Shown here piece after piece: positions 25,693 through 38,669 of a DNA stretch of 64,000 nucleotides. A program made the translations under genes and the position numbers. Under the pieces are notes generated by a model that was not told the DNA's origin, searched no databases, and saw nothing but the letters and a program-made list of their open reading frames with translations. Location: positions 34,556,027 through 34,620,026 of the forward strand of contig CM035233.1 of the NCBI GenBank assembly GCA_020226215.1, written 5' to 3'. Numbering within the stretch: position 1 is the stretch's first letter; every line of letters starts with the position of its first letter. This stretch comes from Sindora glabra (lineage: Eukaryota > Streptophyta > Magnoliopsida > Fabales > Fabaceae).

Positions 25693-27165
25693 TGATGTGT
25701 ATCCTAGGAACTAATCATATAGATGATAATACACAATGTATTATGTTTTATTTCAAGCAATGTAATTATTATATTTTTATTTTCATTTTATTATTACTCT
25801 ATGCAATTATAACTTAAATATAATAATTGTTCTTGGAATAATTTTGCTATTCCTAAAATGTCCCTAGTCAAGTATTACTGTGAAAAGGATAATAATAATA
25901 CATCGAGACTAGCATGTATAATGACTGATGATTATAAATCATGAATATGTGATATCAAGTCAATACATGAGTACATTATTAGTGAATAATGTACTGGACT
26001 GACCCACTGTAAGAATACTGCATGGATAGATGTGTCATCAGTTATTCTCATATGGTCATAATTGCATATAGTCTTTTGACCTGAAGTTACTACGGTTCCC
26101 TATATGAGGGGTTACTCACTTTGATGTCATCTTATGTCACCTTTAATCACGATGACGAGTAGGGCGTTGATTGGGTGTGTCACAAATTATGTAGGAGGGA
26201 GGTGAGTGATGTAGATGGGATTTTGTTACTTTTATATAAAAGAGATATATCTTTAGGTCCCTTGATTAAGTGAGACTTAGAAAATGCATAGCCATGCTCA
26301 AATGGATCAATATGTGATATTGACCATTTATTTTGAAGTCTACTCAGCATCAAGAAATATAAATTGAACATTTACGAGGATGACACACTCCATGCCTCCA
26401 GTTCAATTTGAATATTTTATAAAAGGGATTATAATGCAAAGTATTGATCATGTATTAGGTGGATGTTGAATCACAGACATTCTTATTTTTGCCCTTGCCT
26501 TTGCCTTTGCCTTTGCCCTTCTAAACCATCATTATGGTATTGGATTTAGTCTTTTGCAAATTTTGTTCAGTAGTTCTTAACATGCTTAATAGTTCTGGCA
26601 GTAGTTTGTTAATTTCATTCATATTGTAATTCATGATAAATAAACCATAACTCTATGGCAACAATTGTAAAATTAAGTCAATGGCTAACTCTTGACCTAG
26701 TGGAGCACCAATCTCTCAAGGTTCTCAACATATCTAATCATTTTAAGTACATGTGGCCCAACAGGGTTTCTTTCTGCCAGTTTGCATTGAAACAATGCTT
26801 TTGTCACCTCAAACCTTTCATGCTGAGCTTGGCCTTCATAAAGCTTCTAAGATACTCAAGCATGTTATAAGCTTCCATAAAACCTAAAAATCACTCAAAA
26901 AAATGCCCAATCAAAATCCTAGAAAAAGAAACGCATCTTAGCAGATTCGTAGAAGGTGAGAAGTCATTGTTAATTCCATATGGATACCGTAAAGACGTTA
27001 TACCATTGGTCAGCATTTTGATTCATCCGCTCTCACAAGGATTTGATCAAAAAGAACACAAGCACATAAAAGGTAAAACCCTAATCAGTAATTATGCTCT
27101 TTCACATGGATCCTAGGTAGTATTCGGATTAATTTTTAAATTTCTGTTGCGTATGTTAATCCAAA
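25693..27165 (+). mobile_element. Diverged copia LTR interrupted by an antisense gag fragment (copy B)
   Basis: Counterpart of 7044-8516, with the same LTR-like start, internal order and 3' part. Substitutions between the copies are seen up to about 26170 and become rare after that, so the change in divergence falls inside this element. Confidence 0.6.
26455..26878 (-). pseudogene. Ty1/copia gag fragment (copy B)
   Basis: This is the same Gag remnant as at 7804-8229. It has two extra single-base deletions relative to copy A: one C in the GCACC tract near 26706 and one T in AAGCTTCTAAG near 26848. Both break the frame that is open in copy A. Such homopolymer-type losses look like consensus errors rather than evolution. 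Confidence 0.82.
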
Positions 27166-27391
27166 ACCTTATATCACCCATTTTATTTTCATCTCACTCC
27201 TTGTGATTTGAAACTATTTTAATATTAAATGTTCATTTCTAATAAAAAATTAATGCATATAGTAAAATGAAATCATTTAATTATAAAGGTTTAAATATTG
27301 GTTTTTAATAACAATTGATATTATAAACCAAAATATTTTGTTCAAAAAATATATTTCAAGTAAAAAACTTTATAATTTTATAGGTCGATAG

Positions 27392-28775
27392 TGTTAGTGT
27401 ATATGCCTTAAAACTAATTATATAGATTATTGTAAATTTAAATCGTGTTATTTTAATAGTAATTTCAATTATCAATTTATACATATATTATCAGCATAAT
27501 ATATTTAATTATGATAATAACCTTAGAATAATTGCATTCTTAAAATGTCCCTAGTCATATATCATTATGGATTAGGTTGCTTTGATATGTTAAGACTAGC
27601 ATGTGTAGTGACTTATATGAGATATTAAGTTCACACATGAGTAGAAGTTAGAGAACTTGTATACTAGACTGACCTACCCTAAGAACACTATATAGATCAT
27701 TATATGAGTGTCATGAGTGATTCTTAGTGATTATCATTAATATAGTCCTTAATATAGTCTTTTTGACCTAAGATCATTAAGGTTCCCTACATGTGAGTTT
27801 CATATTTTGATACTACTTTATGTCACTCATGGTTAAGTGAATGCAAGGGTAGTTATTGGATATGTCACATATCATGCAGAGGAATTTGAGTGATCAAGAT
27901 AGAATTTATTCCTCCTATAAAATAGGAGTGACATCTGCGAGCCCTTTGATTAAATAAAGTTGAGAAAACGCATGGTCATGCTTAGATGAATTGACATGGG
28001 ATGTTAATTATATTTGCTTCAGTCAACTTACTTAGGAATTAAAAAACCTTGGAATTGGGCTACATGGGAATGACATGGTCCATATCTCGTGCTCAATCTA
28101 GATGTTTAACACAAAAGGATATAGATGATGATCACATGTAAAGGTTTAGTCAAACTACTGACTTTCTCATTACTTAGGTAACAATGATGTGTTACTAGAC
28201 ACTACTTATTATTTATGATCATTAATATGATTAATTATCATTGATAATGTAATGAGCCTGTAGAGTCACATACTTAGAGCCCGGTGGATTTGGAATTAAT
28301 AGACCAAATTATTTGGGCCTAATATTTGTGAATTCCATGTTATAATTATAAGACCCAATAGTAAGCTTATAATTATATATGAAAAAAAAACTCAAATTAG
28401 TTAGGATTTTCTATACACCTATTTAAAAGGCTTATTGGGTAATAATACATTATTATTCACGCATCCCCAAAGCATAAAAAAAATCCTAGCACCCCTCCTT
28501 GATCATAACCCTTGAAAAGGCATGGCTAGTACTATGAGGCTAAGGAGACAAATTCCCAACTAGTGTTTGTGTGGACATTCATTGGTGATCTACCAGTTCA
28601 TGTGGATACCTTAAAATCTTCAGCTAAAAGGAAGTCGAAAAGGTGATCAACGAATAAGATCTTATATTATCAAAAGGTATAGATTAAATCCTACATTCTA
28701 ATATAATGTTTTACATGGATCCATTCGCTAGGATCGGTTAACTCTGCTGCATCTGTTTGGCTCCCGATCCTAACA
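27392..28775 (+). mobile_element. Solo copia LTR with GATAG target duplication (copy B)
   Basis: Counterpart of 8740-10120, with the same TGTTAG...CTAACA ends. GATAG flanks it at 27387-27391 and 28776-28780. It differs from copy A mainly by single-base indels and very few substitutions (for example GGGATGTTAAT against GGGATGGTAAT). Confidence 0.9.
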
Positions 28776-28780
28776 GATAG

Positions 28781-31730
28781 CATTAATATTATTTTTGTAT
28801 TGCATTGAATAATCAAGTTTTTCTTATGCAATTATGTATATACTAATAGCAATAAAAATAAACATAAAAAGATTTTGAATGAATAATTTAACACATATCA
28901 GCAAATATAATAACAAGAAATGCAAAAACTTCATAAATTAAAATATTTTTCTTACATAGTTATTCATATGTGAGTTGAAATTTCTCATCAATTTTATCAT
29001 TTTATGTATTTTCTTAGCTTTTGAGTTCAATGATGTAGATAGTTACAAATTGATAATAAATTATAATAAAAAATTAAGAATCTTGCATTATACTCAAGCA
29101 TACCAATACAAAATAAAAGATGTTGTTTCTTCTCATAATATTTTATTATCACTTTGCAACCTATCAAAGTTTAACACTATAATTTTGTATCTATTAACCT
29201 TGAGGCTTGATTGATCATTTACTTTAAGCATTTAAGTGTTTTTGTATTTTAATGTTGCTTCCTCTATGTGTACTAAATCCTAACATAGTACATAGAATAA
29301 TTAACATATCAATTCTCATACTAAATATAGGAATAGTCTAATGCTTATAATAAGTGAAGCAAACAAGCAACATAAGGATAGTTATCTTGATAATTGCTTT
29401 AAATGGGCAATGAGAGCCCTATTTATATGATAAGAGCAAATAGATGATGAACTATCATGAGATGTAAACTATTGATAAACTATCACTACATGTAAATTGT
29501 TGATGAATCATCACAATGTCCAAATGAACCATCATGTTGATTGAAATGAATTATCAAACTTTAGACATTTTTTTTAATAAAAACTTGATGATAAGAGACC
29601 AATGTCTTACATTGCTATCTCGTAAGATGCTAACCTTAGTAAATGCTTATTGTCATCATTTATTAGAGTTAGATAGTGGTTACTATATCTTTATAAATTG
29701 ATTTGGTCAAATAAATGACATATTATCATCCAATTATAACTATGCTAGTTTTATAATAAATAATTGATGTGGTTTGATTATTTTTAATTTTTTTCAACTT
29801 CTACATCCTTATGTTTATCTAAAAATAGATACAATAACAAGACATTGTTCTAGTGATATTATCAACATTAACTAGTAAACATCATACAATAATTTTACAG
29901 TTAATCATTTGATCTCATAACTTTTAAGAAAAGTATTGGTAAATGTTTGTATGGTATCTATAAAGTAGTCTTCTCCCTTAACTTTCATATCTTCAGCAAA
30001 TTGGAACATAGTATGCCTTATATGAATAATTTAAAACTTGCAAATAAAATTTTCCTACTAGTGAACACTTATATACTTACTCTGTCTTAATATTGGCAGC
30101 TTTATATAAATGATATAACACTTGCAAATAATTATGTTTAAAATCTATAACTAGTAACATTGATCTTGTATTATCCTTTTAAGACACATGAATAAAATGA
30201 AATGAAAGAGAAACTATAGAGTGAAGTCTAAAATGAAAAAAATATTAGAAAAGAAAATAATATTTAGATATAATTTATAGGTAGCACAGGACATTCTATG
30301 TCGATTACTAATTGAAAAACTGACATTTTGAATAAATAATATCATTTAACTATAAAATTTTAATCATTTATTATATTGGTAGATATTTATTAGAGGCTTA
30401 TTGCATGTTAGATGTCAATTATGATTAAAAGGAAAAAAAACACCATTGTGTAGGAATCTAATTTCCACAAACAATAATGATTGTATTAAATATCTAATGT
30501 CCTTTCTCCTATGTATTTTAATGAACTTGTACGCCATATTAAGTTTTAGAAAATTACTTCAATTACTAGAAAACAAAGTAACCATTCTACAAACTACTTA
30601 AGAGATGGATCAAGTGTGAGAAGGCCTGAAAGTTGCATAAATAGGATGAAAGATTTACTCTATTTCAAAAGATAATAATTTTCATAAGTTTGAAGGAAAA
30701 AAGGTTAGCTTTAACATTAATAAAGATTATTTAATCAATTTTATTAATTATCATAAATTCATGATAAGTTAAATGTTCTTTTAGCATATTTTTATACAAC
30801 AATACAAATATTAACCCATTGAATGTGAATATACAAAAGGATGAGGAAAAATACATTAATATAAAAAATTTATTTTGCAAATTTATTTATTTTATATATC
30901 ATTACATCAATAAATGTATATGATAATATTACAAAAGATTAAAAAAATGAGACTTTCTTCTTCCACTATCATCACCAAATTTAGTGCTAGTTCTCATAGC
31001 CATGTATCAAATTTAAATATTGGTAAATCAATGATTTAAGCAATACATTTTTCTCTATTACCAATGCTAACTTGTGTTTGATAAGAAGAAGTATAGCTCT
31101 CACTACATCTCACTTGACATATTTATAAATGATAATAGGTAAAGTAGTAATAATTAGATTCAATGATATCTCCAAAGATGTTAGATGAGATGGAAGGGTG
31201 ATTATGTTCCTCCTCCTTAACATAAGCTAGAGTCAAATAATGAAGGTTAAGGCATTATTGATATGCTTTTAAAAGGAGAGTGAACAAGAAATGTATAATC
31301 AATTAATTAAAATATAGACATTGATTATTAAATTAAAACCAATGTCTTAGACTTGCTTCATTATAATTAAGTGTAGGTTCATTGCCTAAAAACACTTTTT
31401 AAATGCTTTTATGTGTCCGTTAATAACAAAATTAACATATAATATTATCTTTTTCCTGCATGATCTTTAATCTTTTAAGTGCTTTTAGGATAATGATTTC
31501 CTAAATTAACCATGGTAACCATTTTGATAGATGAAATTTGTAAAATTATCCATGATTGTATTGATCAATATGAAATTGCAATAGAAAAAAAATAGGGAGG
31601 TTAGTGATGATTTTTTAACTTTCCATTTCTATATCCATATATATATATAGAAATAGATAGACAAGAAATGACATCTCTTATATCAATGACACCAAAGAAA
31701 AGGATATTAAATGAATGGAACTAGTATATG
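28781..31730. other. AT-rich non-coding stretch, no gene recognised (copy B)
   Basis: Counterpart of 10126-13079 and almost identical to it apart from single-base indels. No gene is recognised on either strand. Confidence 0.55.
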
Positions 31731-31895
31731 AATGGAATATAATGAAATAGATCTAGTTTGAGGTTCCTTATAAAATAAGGCATGGAATGGAGCCCACACA
31801 AAGAAGTTCCACAAGGTATGAAGGAAACTTTGAGCTCATATTAATGAAGGGTTAAGAATGGGAGTTAAACTAAATAAAATCTAGTTTCTTATTGT

Positions 31896-31967
31896 TCCTC
31901 AATAGCTCAATAATAGAGTGATTGACTGTTAATTGACTAGTTATAGGTTTGAATCCTACTCGAGGAG
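31896..31967 (+). pseudogene. trnN-GUU: Decayed chloroplast tRNA-Asn(GUU), copy B
   Basis: Counterpart of the 72-nt trnN remnant in copy A, with the GTT anticodon kept and the same transitions. Confidence 0.87.
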
Positions 31968-32429
31968 ATTTGATTCATTTGAAATTATTTAATTCAAAAT
32001 GAAAGGGCTCTCTTTAATTGTTAAAAGTTGCATTTCTTATATCTTTGTTTATTATATTCTATCTTATTATATCCCATTCTATTCTTCAATATCTAAGAAT
32101 TCCATCAATACCTCAGTTTAGGTCCAGAATACTCCTTTGTTCTATAATATGAGGCTATTTAAACAAATAATTAAGAATTTTTAGATGTACTCGTACTAGT
32201 AAGTGTATTAAAGATGCAGTTATCAATTCTCCCAAGAGGCCATAATTACCATAAGTAAACATGTTAAAGATGAGGAATGCAACTATGCTACTAATACTTA
32301 CTTTGTTATTCTGCCTAAGCTTGGTTGAAGAAGAATTATAAGGCTTAAAATAAAAAAAATGCAAATTAGGCCATTTCAAAAAATTCACCATTTACAAAAA
32401 AATGATTTCTTTATTACTTAATATATCTA

Positions 32430-32582
32430 TTAATATTATTTATCACTTTTAAATAGAAATATAAAGTAAATAAAAAAGAGAAGTAAGGTAAGGCCATTCC
32501 ATTTTTATTAATATTATTTATTACTTTTAAATAGAAACATAAAGTAAATAAAAAGAGAAGTAAGATAAGGCCATTCCATTTT
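32430..32582. repeat. Two tandem copies of a ~77-bp unit (copy B)
   Basis: Counterpart of 13776-13928, lying between the trnN and trnR remnants. Confidence 0.85.
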
Positions 32583-32683
32583 GACAAAATACCCACACCT
32601 TAATTTCATAACTTTGGGTCTTCTATCTCGATCATAATTTTCTTACCCTCAGAGGGAAGGGTCCTTTCTTTTTTGGCTGATTA

Positions 32684-32757
32684 TGGGTGAGGAGGGATTC
32701 AAGCCCTCGATATCATGGTTTATAGCTATGTGCTCTAATCCTCTGAGCTATAGGCCT
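32684..32757 (-). pseudogene. trnR-ACG: Decayed chloroplast tRNA-Arg(ACG), copy B
   Basis: Counterpart of 14030-14103. The 74-nt length is kept, and the anticodon loop is mutated in the same way (CTATAAA). Confidence 0.89.
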
Positions 32758-33009
32758 TAACTCATCTTCATTAGATCTATTCCCTAGAGTACCCTAAAAA
32801 GGGAACCTTTGCACTCCTTAGCTATTTCAGCTTAAGATGATGTGAAAATGCCTTTCTCTCTATAAGAATGGTGTATTCCAAGGTGTGAAGTGAGAAAGAA
32901 AATATTTTATAACTAAAGTTTTGATTAAAATGACCTTTTCTTTTTTCATTCTTAATTAGTTTTTCATTATAAAAAAGTTACAAGAATAAGAGGTGTTAAG
33001 TTTTTTATC

Positions 33010-33130
33010 ATCCTAATACTGATCTATTTTTTTACAAGACCTCTTTTACAATATCATTATTATAATAGAGTTTAACCACCAAGTTCGGGATGGATTGGTG
33101 TGGTTCCTCTATGCCTAGGACACTAGAATA
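33010..33130 (-). pseudogene. rrn5: Decayed chloroplast 5S rRNA, copy B
   Basis: Counterpart of 14354-14474, full-length at 121 nt with the same transition-rich 3' half. Confidence 0.91.
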
Positions 33131-33354
33131 TATAACCACGAATGAAAAAAAGGCATAAAAGAAAAGCATATTGACTATTAATTATGAGGCCTTAATTTTT
33201 TATTAGAAGAAACATTAAAGGCCTTTGCCCTTCCATCCCTTAGATAGATAGAGAGAGAGGGCAGAGCTTTTGATTTTTTATGTTATCAAAAAGTTAAATA
33301 ATAAAAATAGATGGTTAGTACCTAATCAAATTGATTGGGTCATGTAGGAACAAG

Positions 33355-33458
33355 GTTCAAGTCTACCAGTTTGGTAAAATGCCTTAACTACATACATCAT
33401 TGCACTTCCACTAGATATTTATTGTTAATAATAAATGACTTGTCTCACCATGACCTTC
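33355..33458 (-). pseudogene. rrn4.5: Decayed chloroplast 4.5S rRNA, copy B
   Basis: Counterpart of 14699-14802, full length and in normal plastid order relative to rrn5. Confidence 0.89.
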
Positions 33459-33474
33459 TTTTGAATTCTTAAAA

Positions 33475-33985
33475 CTTTTGTTGCTCATCCTTGCAGGGTA
33501 AAGAATCCATCATTATCTTGATTGTGTTATTAGAGTCTTCGGAGAAATTGAAATAAGAGAGCACTCATCTTGGGGTGGGCTTATTACTTAGATGCTTTTA
33601 GCAATTATCAACTTGACAATTGGCCACCTAGTGTTTTCTGTGGGCAAGATAATTGGCACACCACATATGTGTCCTTTTTAGTCCCTCATACTAAGGAAAG
33701 GTCCTTTCAATACTCTAATGCCTATTACAAATATAGTCTGAATTATTTTATAATGTTTTAAACTTACCTTACCAAGCCTCTCTTCGAGATAGTACTTAAA
33801 TTGTTACATCTTTTATATGGATTAGAACTTACCTGACGAGAAATTTCATTACTTTAAGACTATTATAGTTATGATCGCCATTCACCAAGGCTTCAATCAC
33901 TAACTTTTCTATCATCAATTCACCAACTTCCTTAACCCTTCGACACTGGGTACACATTAGCCCTTAGACATGGTCTTAAATGGAT
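33475..33985 (-). pseudogene. rrn23: 3' portion of chloroplast 23S rRNA, copy B
   Basis: Counterpart of 14819-15330. The 63-codon plus-strand frame at 33570-33761 is a by-product of this rRNA remnant and not a gene. Confidence 0.87.
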
Positions 33986-34134
33986 AAGCTCATACTAACC
34001 TAACAATTTAGGATCCAATTAAGATCTTCCTTAGGAGATATCAGGAAGGAATTGGAATGGAATAATATCAATTCATATAGATACAAAAGAAAGGGTTTTC
34101 TATTGATTTAACTGTTATACCTATAGGATAAGAA

Positions 34135-34470
34135 TGGTAGAGGAATTGGATCGAAAAAAAGAGGGATTCTAGTTGTAAGATATCTAAGGAAACCATTGTT
34201 GGAATTGAGATCTTATCTAAAAAGAAAGATATCAAATATCTAGAGTTTCTTTTTGTATATTATATGGATGATTTGATTTGCAAAGACCATGATTGGGAAT
34301 CATTTAATCATCTTTCTCTGAGGAAGAAGCAAAATAAAATGAACTAGATAGCTATTTGAAATCTTAGTGAAAGACTAGATTTTTTATCTCATGTTTGCTT
34401 TTTGTGAAAAAATACCAATTGAAATGAAGGATTTCTTTAAATAACAAAGAGCTAGGTAAACTATTCAATT
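34135..34470 (+). pseudogene. ycf2: Chloroplast ycf2 fragment, copy B
   Basis: Counterpart of 15480-15816, with the same readable Ycf2 peptide blocks. A one-base difference in an A run near 34333 shifts the frame relative to copy A. Confidence 0.87.
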
Positions 34471-37400
34471 ATTTTTTATTATTTGGGACCATATTCACTT
34501 CTTTGGGCTTTTATTGAATTGACAAATAGGTTTAGTACTTGTCTCAAGGAAAAACCCTAAAGTTCCTTCTATTTTTTAGGTTTGGAAAATGCAAATTTTC
34601 AAGAAAAGGAATCTTATGATATGCTAGGAATCTCTTATGATAATAATCTTAAGTTTCCATTTAAATTTAAAAAAATGTCACTAATTGACTATAAACATCT
34701 ATTTTTTTAACTACTATCTTATTTGTCCAAATAATTTTAAAAGTGCCTTCACATTATATAGATTTCATTGTATCTTATGACTAATGTAGAATAGCAATTT
34801 TGTAGTCATATGTGTTCTTAAAATGATTTTTTTTAGTAAATTAGAGATGATATTTGTGTTTAGAAACACATGTTTAATTGGGAAACCAAGTAAGCTAGAA
34901 CATGTCATTAATTAGAAGCTTTGCTAAGTATATGATGCATTAAATGAAGGAATGTTAGTACATATAACATTTAATGCAAGGAATAACACTTTATTAGAGT
35001 GAGAATGGAGTGAGATTTTGTAGATTTTACTAAATCCTAGGAGGCTACATGCCTAAGGCAAGCTTGGAGCCCAAGTTAATAATGTAATCTTACTTAAGGG
35101 TGATGATGTATAAGGCTTATCTTTGACCTTACATTTTACTATAGATAGGAATGGTTTCTTTGTCATTTTTGCATAACCAAAATAAAGAGAGAAAGAGAAA
35201 GAGAGAGAAGAGAGATAGTTAGTAAGAGTTTTTCTTTATCTTTCTCATATTTTTCTAAGATAATTCTTGAAGTACTCTTAAGTGAGCTCTTGAGTTTCTT
35301 GAGTAGAAGCTCTCTAGATCTTAGGGAAAAAAAGCAAAAAAGATTATCTTTTTAGTAGTTTCTTTTGTAAAGTTCTATACTAACTTCATGTTATTTTTGT
35401 AAAATGAAACTTGAATTTATAGGAGTGAAAAGAAAAGGAATAAGCTCTCAAAGTGTGAATGGAAATCTACATGTTTTCTCTTAAGTTTTCTTCGAAAAGG
35501 TATTTTATATGTGAGAAATATATATGCTTACTTGATGGTGTGTTGGAACCATGACTTTTCATGGTGGATCTTTTTTTCTTAAACTTAAAAAGATATTTGA
35601 TTTCCATACTTCAAAAGGAAAGTATTTTGAAAAAGGCTGATGTTAAAACATACTACATTTTGAAAACTATTTTCATGATTTGGAAGGACAAAGTTTTAGA
35701 AAGATTTTCTTAGAAAGGAAAAAAGATAACAAGAATGTTTAAAAAGGATTTGCAAAGAAAGTAAAAAGGATATTTGTAAATGATTTGAAAAAGGACCATA
35801 ACATTTTAGATCATCAATGGTCATCTTTTAAAATATGATTTTATATAAAGATAGAAGCAAAAATTTTGTTGAAAATATCACATAGTGCTCATAAGTTCCA
35901 TTATGTAACCTAAGGTAAAGTTTTGATTTCTATGATTAGTGTATATGTTTCTAAATTGTAGTAGCGGTATTAAATGATGGTTACATTAAAGTTTTTAAGC
36001 AAAAATATTTTTAAAAACCCTCTAGGAAGCTTTTGGTTTCTTAATGTTTCTTTAAGGAAAATTTTGTTTTTATGAGAAAAACTTATTACACTTTGTTTTA
36101 AACTCTTTTAGGGATGTTATTAAATATTTATATCCAAATTTTTAAGGAAAATATGTTGAATTTATGGTTTGAAGCCCATAAAAATATGCTAGAAAATAAC
36201 ATAAAAAACTGTTTTTAAGCTAATTTTCGTATCTTACAAAGTGGTTTATTAGTAAAGTGTTTTAGTTATCTGTGTAAAATATTTTAATTAAAAAAAGAAT
36301 AAAATATTACACTTAGTGTCACTATTTTAAGGCTGGAAATTTGCAAAAGTTTTCCTTAGAAGTTTGTATTTCAATGTAAAGGTTGCATATTGAAACTTAG
36401 TAAAGATTTATGCTTAAATGCATGTGAATTTGATGTTAAAATAAGGAGAAATGTTGCATTTCGCACTACTATACCATGTGCTTTTATTCTTAAATTTGTA
36501 AGGAAAAAATAATTTTCTTACTTGTTAAAATAATATAAAAAGCATGGGCTTGAATATGCTTAGGTTTAAGAATGATGGAACTTGGAAAAATCCAAGTTAA
36601 AGCTTCATAGGTTCTTGTTAGAACTATGAGCTAAAACCTTGCTTTTGAATGGAATTACTGCTTGCTTTCTATGTAGAATGATAGAATTATGCTTAAATGT
36701 GAAAAATAGAAGAAACATGATCAATGTTGCCTAGTTTTGAGCTAAAAATTATGGGCATGATTATGATTTAGTGCATGAATTATGTTATGAATTATCTTAT
36801 AAATGATGCATGCACTAATGGAAAAATGATATGATATGATAATGAAAGATTTTGGCACTATGATACATGATCCATCATATGAATGTGAAAGCATGAATGC
36901 TTTAATGCTCACTTGAAATTGACAAGTTAATTGTGAATACTATTTTGCTAGATTACATTATTATGATTATGATATTGTTTGTGTGATAATCATGGCATGG
37001 ATGGTGTTTTAACCTTACATTGATATGTGATATGTAAAAATACAGCTTAACTACCTTATGTGAAAATATGGCTTAAATGCTATATGTGATATTGCATGGA
37101 TTGAATGCCCTATGTGACAATGTAATGAAAATATATGAATATGTGATATGAAACTTGTACTATAGAGATGATGAAAGATTAGACTGGTGCCCTATATTTT
37201 GACTCACATGGAATGATGTATGGTAAGTAAGTAAAGGACAAGGTTAGGATGAGTGGTAATAAGATTGGTTTTAGAGTAACAAGGAGGTAACTTTACATAT
37301 CTCCTACCATTTCTTATTGTGTGATCATATTATTAGGCTTATGATTATGAATATGTGCTCAATCTCAATTTACTTATAACTGCAACATACAAAATATTAA

Positions 37401-37703
37401 ATGTGTGAAATATTTGAGAAGATTTTCTAGTAAGAGCAATATTTTAATATGTTTTGTATATGTCTAATTTTCTAGCTAAAACCTGTTAGAAAATTAGTAT
37501 GATAGTCATTTATTGAATAATTAATTACCCACTATACTTATGGATTTTTTTTCAAATACTCCACCTTCTAGTAGTGTCCATTAAAATTGTTAATATCTAG
37601 TGGCACATAAATAAAACTACTTATGAATGATTTAGACTAGAGTATCACTTTAGCATGGGTATAGGTCACATTGGTGTACAATTGTTAGCATAAGGCATGT
37701 GTA
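34471..37703. other. AT-rich non-coding stretch with a GA-rich microsatellite (copy B)
   Basis: Counterpart of 15817-19045. The GA-rich tract is at 35184-35215. No gene is recognised. Confidence 0.55.
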
Positions 37704-38000
37704 GTGAGATTTGAACCGAGTGTCCCAAGCTCAGTTCAAGAGTTCCTTAATACACTTGAATTAGATAATACATATCCTGTAGCATCTCAATCTTTCATAT
37801 CAGTTTTTAATGATTTTATTATAGATTACTATGTTGATAGGCATCGGTTCTTGACTAATTTTGTAACTGACCTGATAGCAATTACAACACTAACAACAAT
37901 AGATGCACTAGCAGCATTTTTTAATGATCCACCATCATGCATACCAACATTTGATGACCTTAGCACTCACAACTTTGATATTGATTCTATTAATAATTAA
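37704..38000 (+). CDS. Unidentified 98-codon open frame, possibly a remnant
   Basis: The frame opens with GTG rather than ATG and runs 98 codons to a TAA. It encodes an acidic, threonine- and aspartate-rich sequence with DLIAITTLTTIDALAAFF in the middle and a C-terminus rich in D and N. I do not recognise a domain. Its composition is less AT-driven than that of its surroundings, which suggests former coding sequence rather than chance. In copy A (about 19046-19341) two one-base homopolymer expansions break it. It could be the tail of a transposon protein or simply a chance frame; a functional gene is unlikely without a proper start. Confidence 0.25.
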   Translation: MRFEPSVPSSVQEFLNTLELDNTYPVASQSFISVFNDFIIDYYVDRHRFLTNFVTDLIAITTLTTIDALAAFFNDPPSCIPTFDDLSTHNFDIDSINN

Positions 38001-38669
38001 TCTAGTTAATAACTGTCATATTTATTTGTTTTTAAAAATTATCTGTATAATTATATTTTGACTATCCTTACATAACATGTATAAATATCTTATGACTCTA
38101 ACTTTATAATTGGGTGACTAATTAACCTAGGTACTTTTATAGAAACAATGTATTTATAATTATGTACAAATACATGATGCATATGTATAGTTATTATGCA
38201 AACTTAAGTATGTGTTAAATGCATATCTTTAAGTATTATTTGCTTACTATTTTGATGGTTTTACTAAAAGGATGATTTTGTGATGCATAGAAATGGCCCA
38301 CTATTTTTCAAAGGAAAAAGGAGAAAGAAAATGATTTTTAATATTCAAGGTATTTTATATAAAGGTATTTGAATTACAAAAATGTTTTATATGCCTTCAA
38401 GTTTTGAAAACCTTCAATATGATGAAATTCTCTTTGAAATGTTTTGTTAAATGATTTATAAAATGATTTTTGGAAGAAAAAGGTTACTTGATTTTAAGGA
38501 AAGAAATCATAATTTTGAATTTCTCAAGAAAGTATATTATCTTTAGAGTATTTTATAAACTAAATAGTATCTTTTGATTTTTTAAGTTTTTTCACTCGTT
38601 CCTATTCTATTGTATATATTTCTTAATCTGAGTTGTTATTTTAAACTATATTTTTTTTAAAAATAAAAT

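Larger units (their letters stand above)
31731..34470. other. Rearranged chloroplast insertion, NUPT (copy B)
   Basis: Counterpart of 13080-15816, with the same gene remnants, order and reversed ycf2 junction. The junction is therefore shared by both contigs and is not an error private to one of them. The left limit is approximate. Confidence 0.87.

Noticed and set aside
26655..26870. 71-codon plus frame
   Set aside because: It is the opposite strand of the copia gag fragment.
33570..33761. 63-codon plus frame
   Set aside because: It runs antisense to the rrn23 remnant of the chloroplast insertion.
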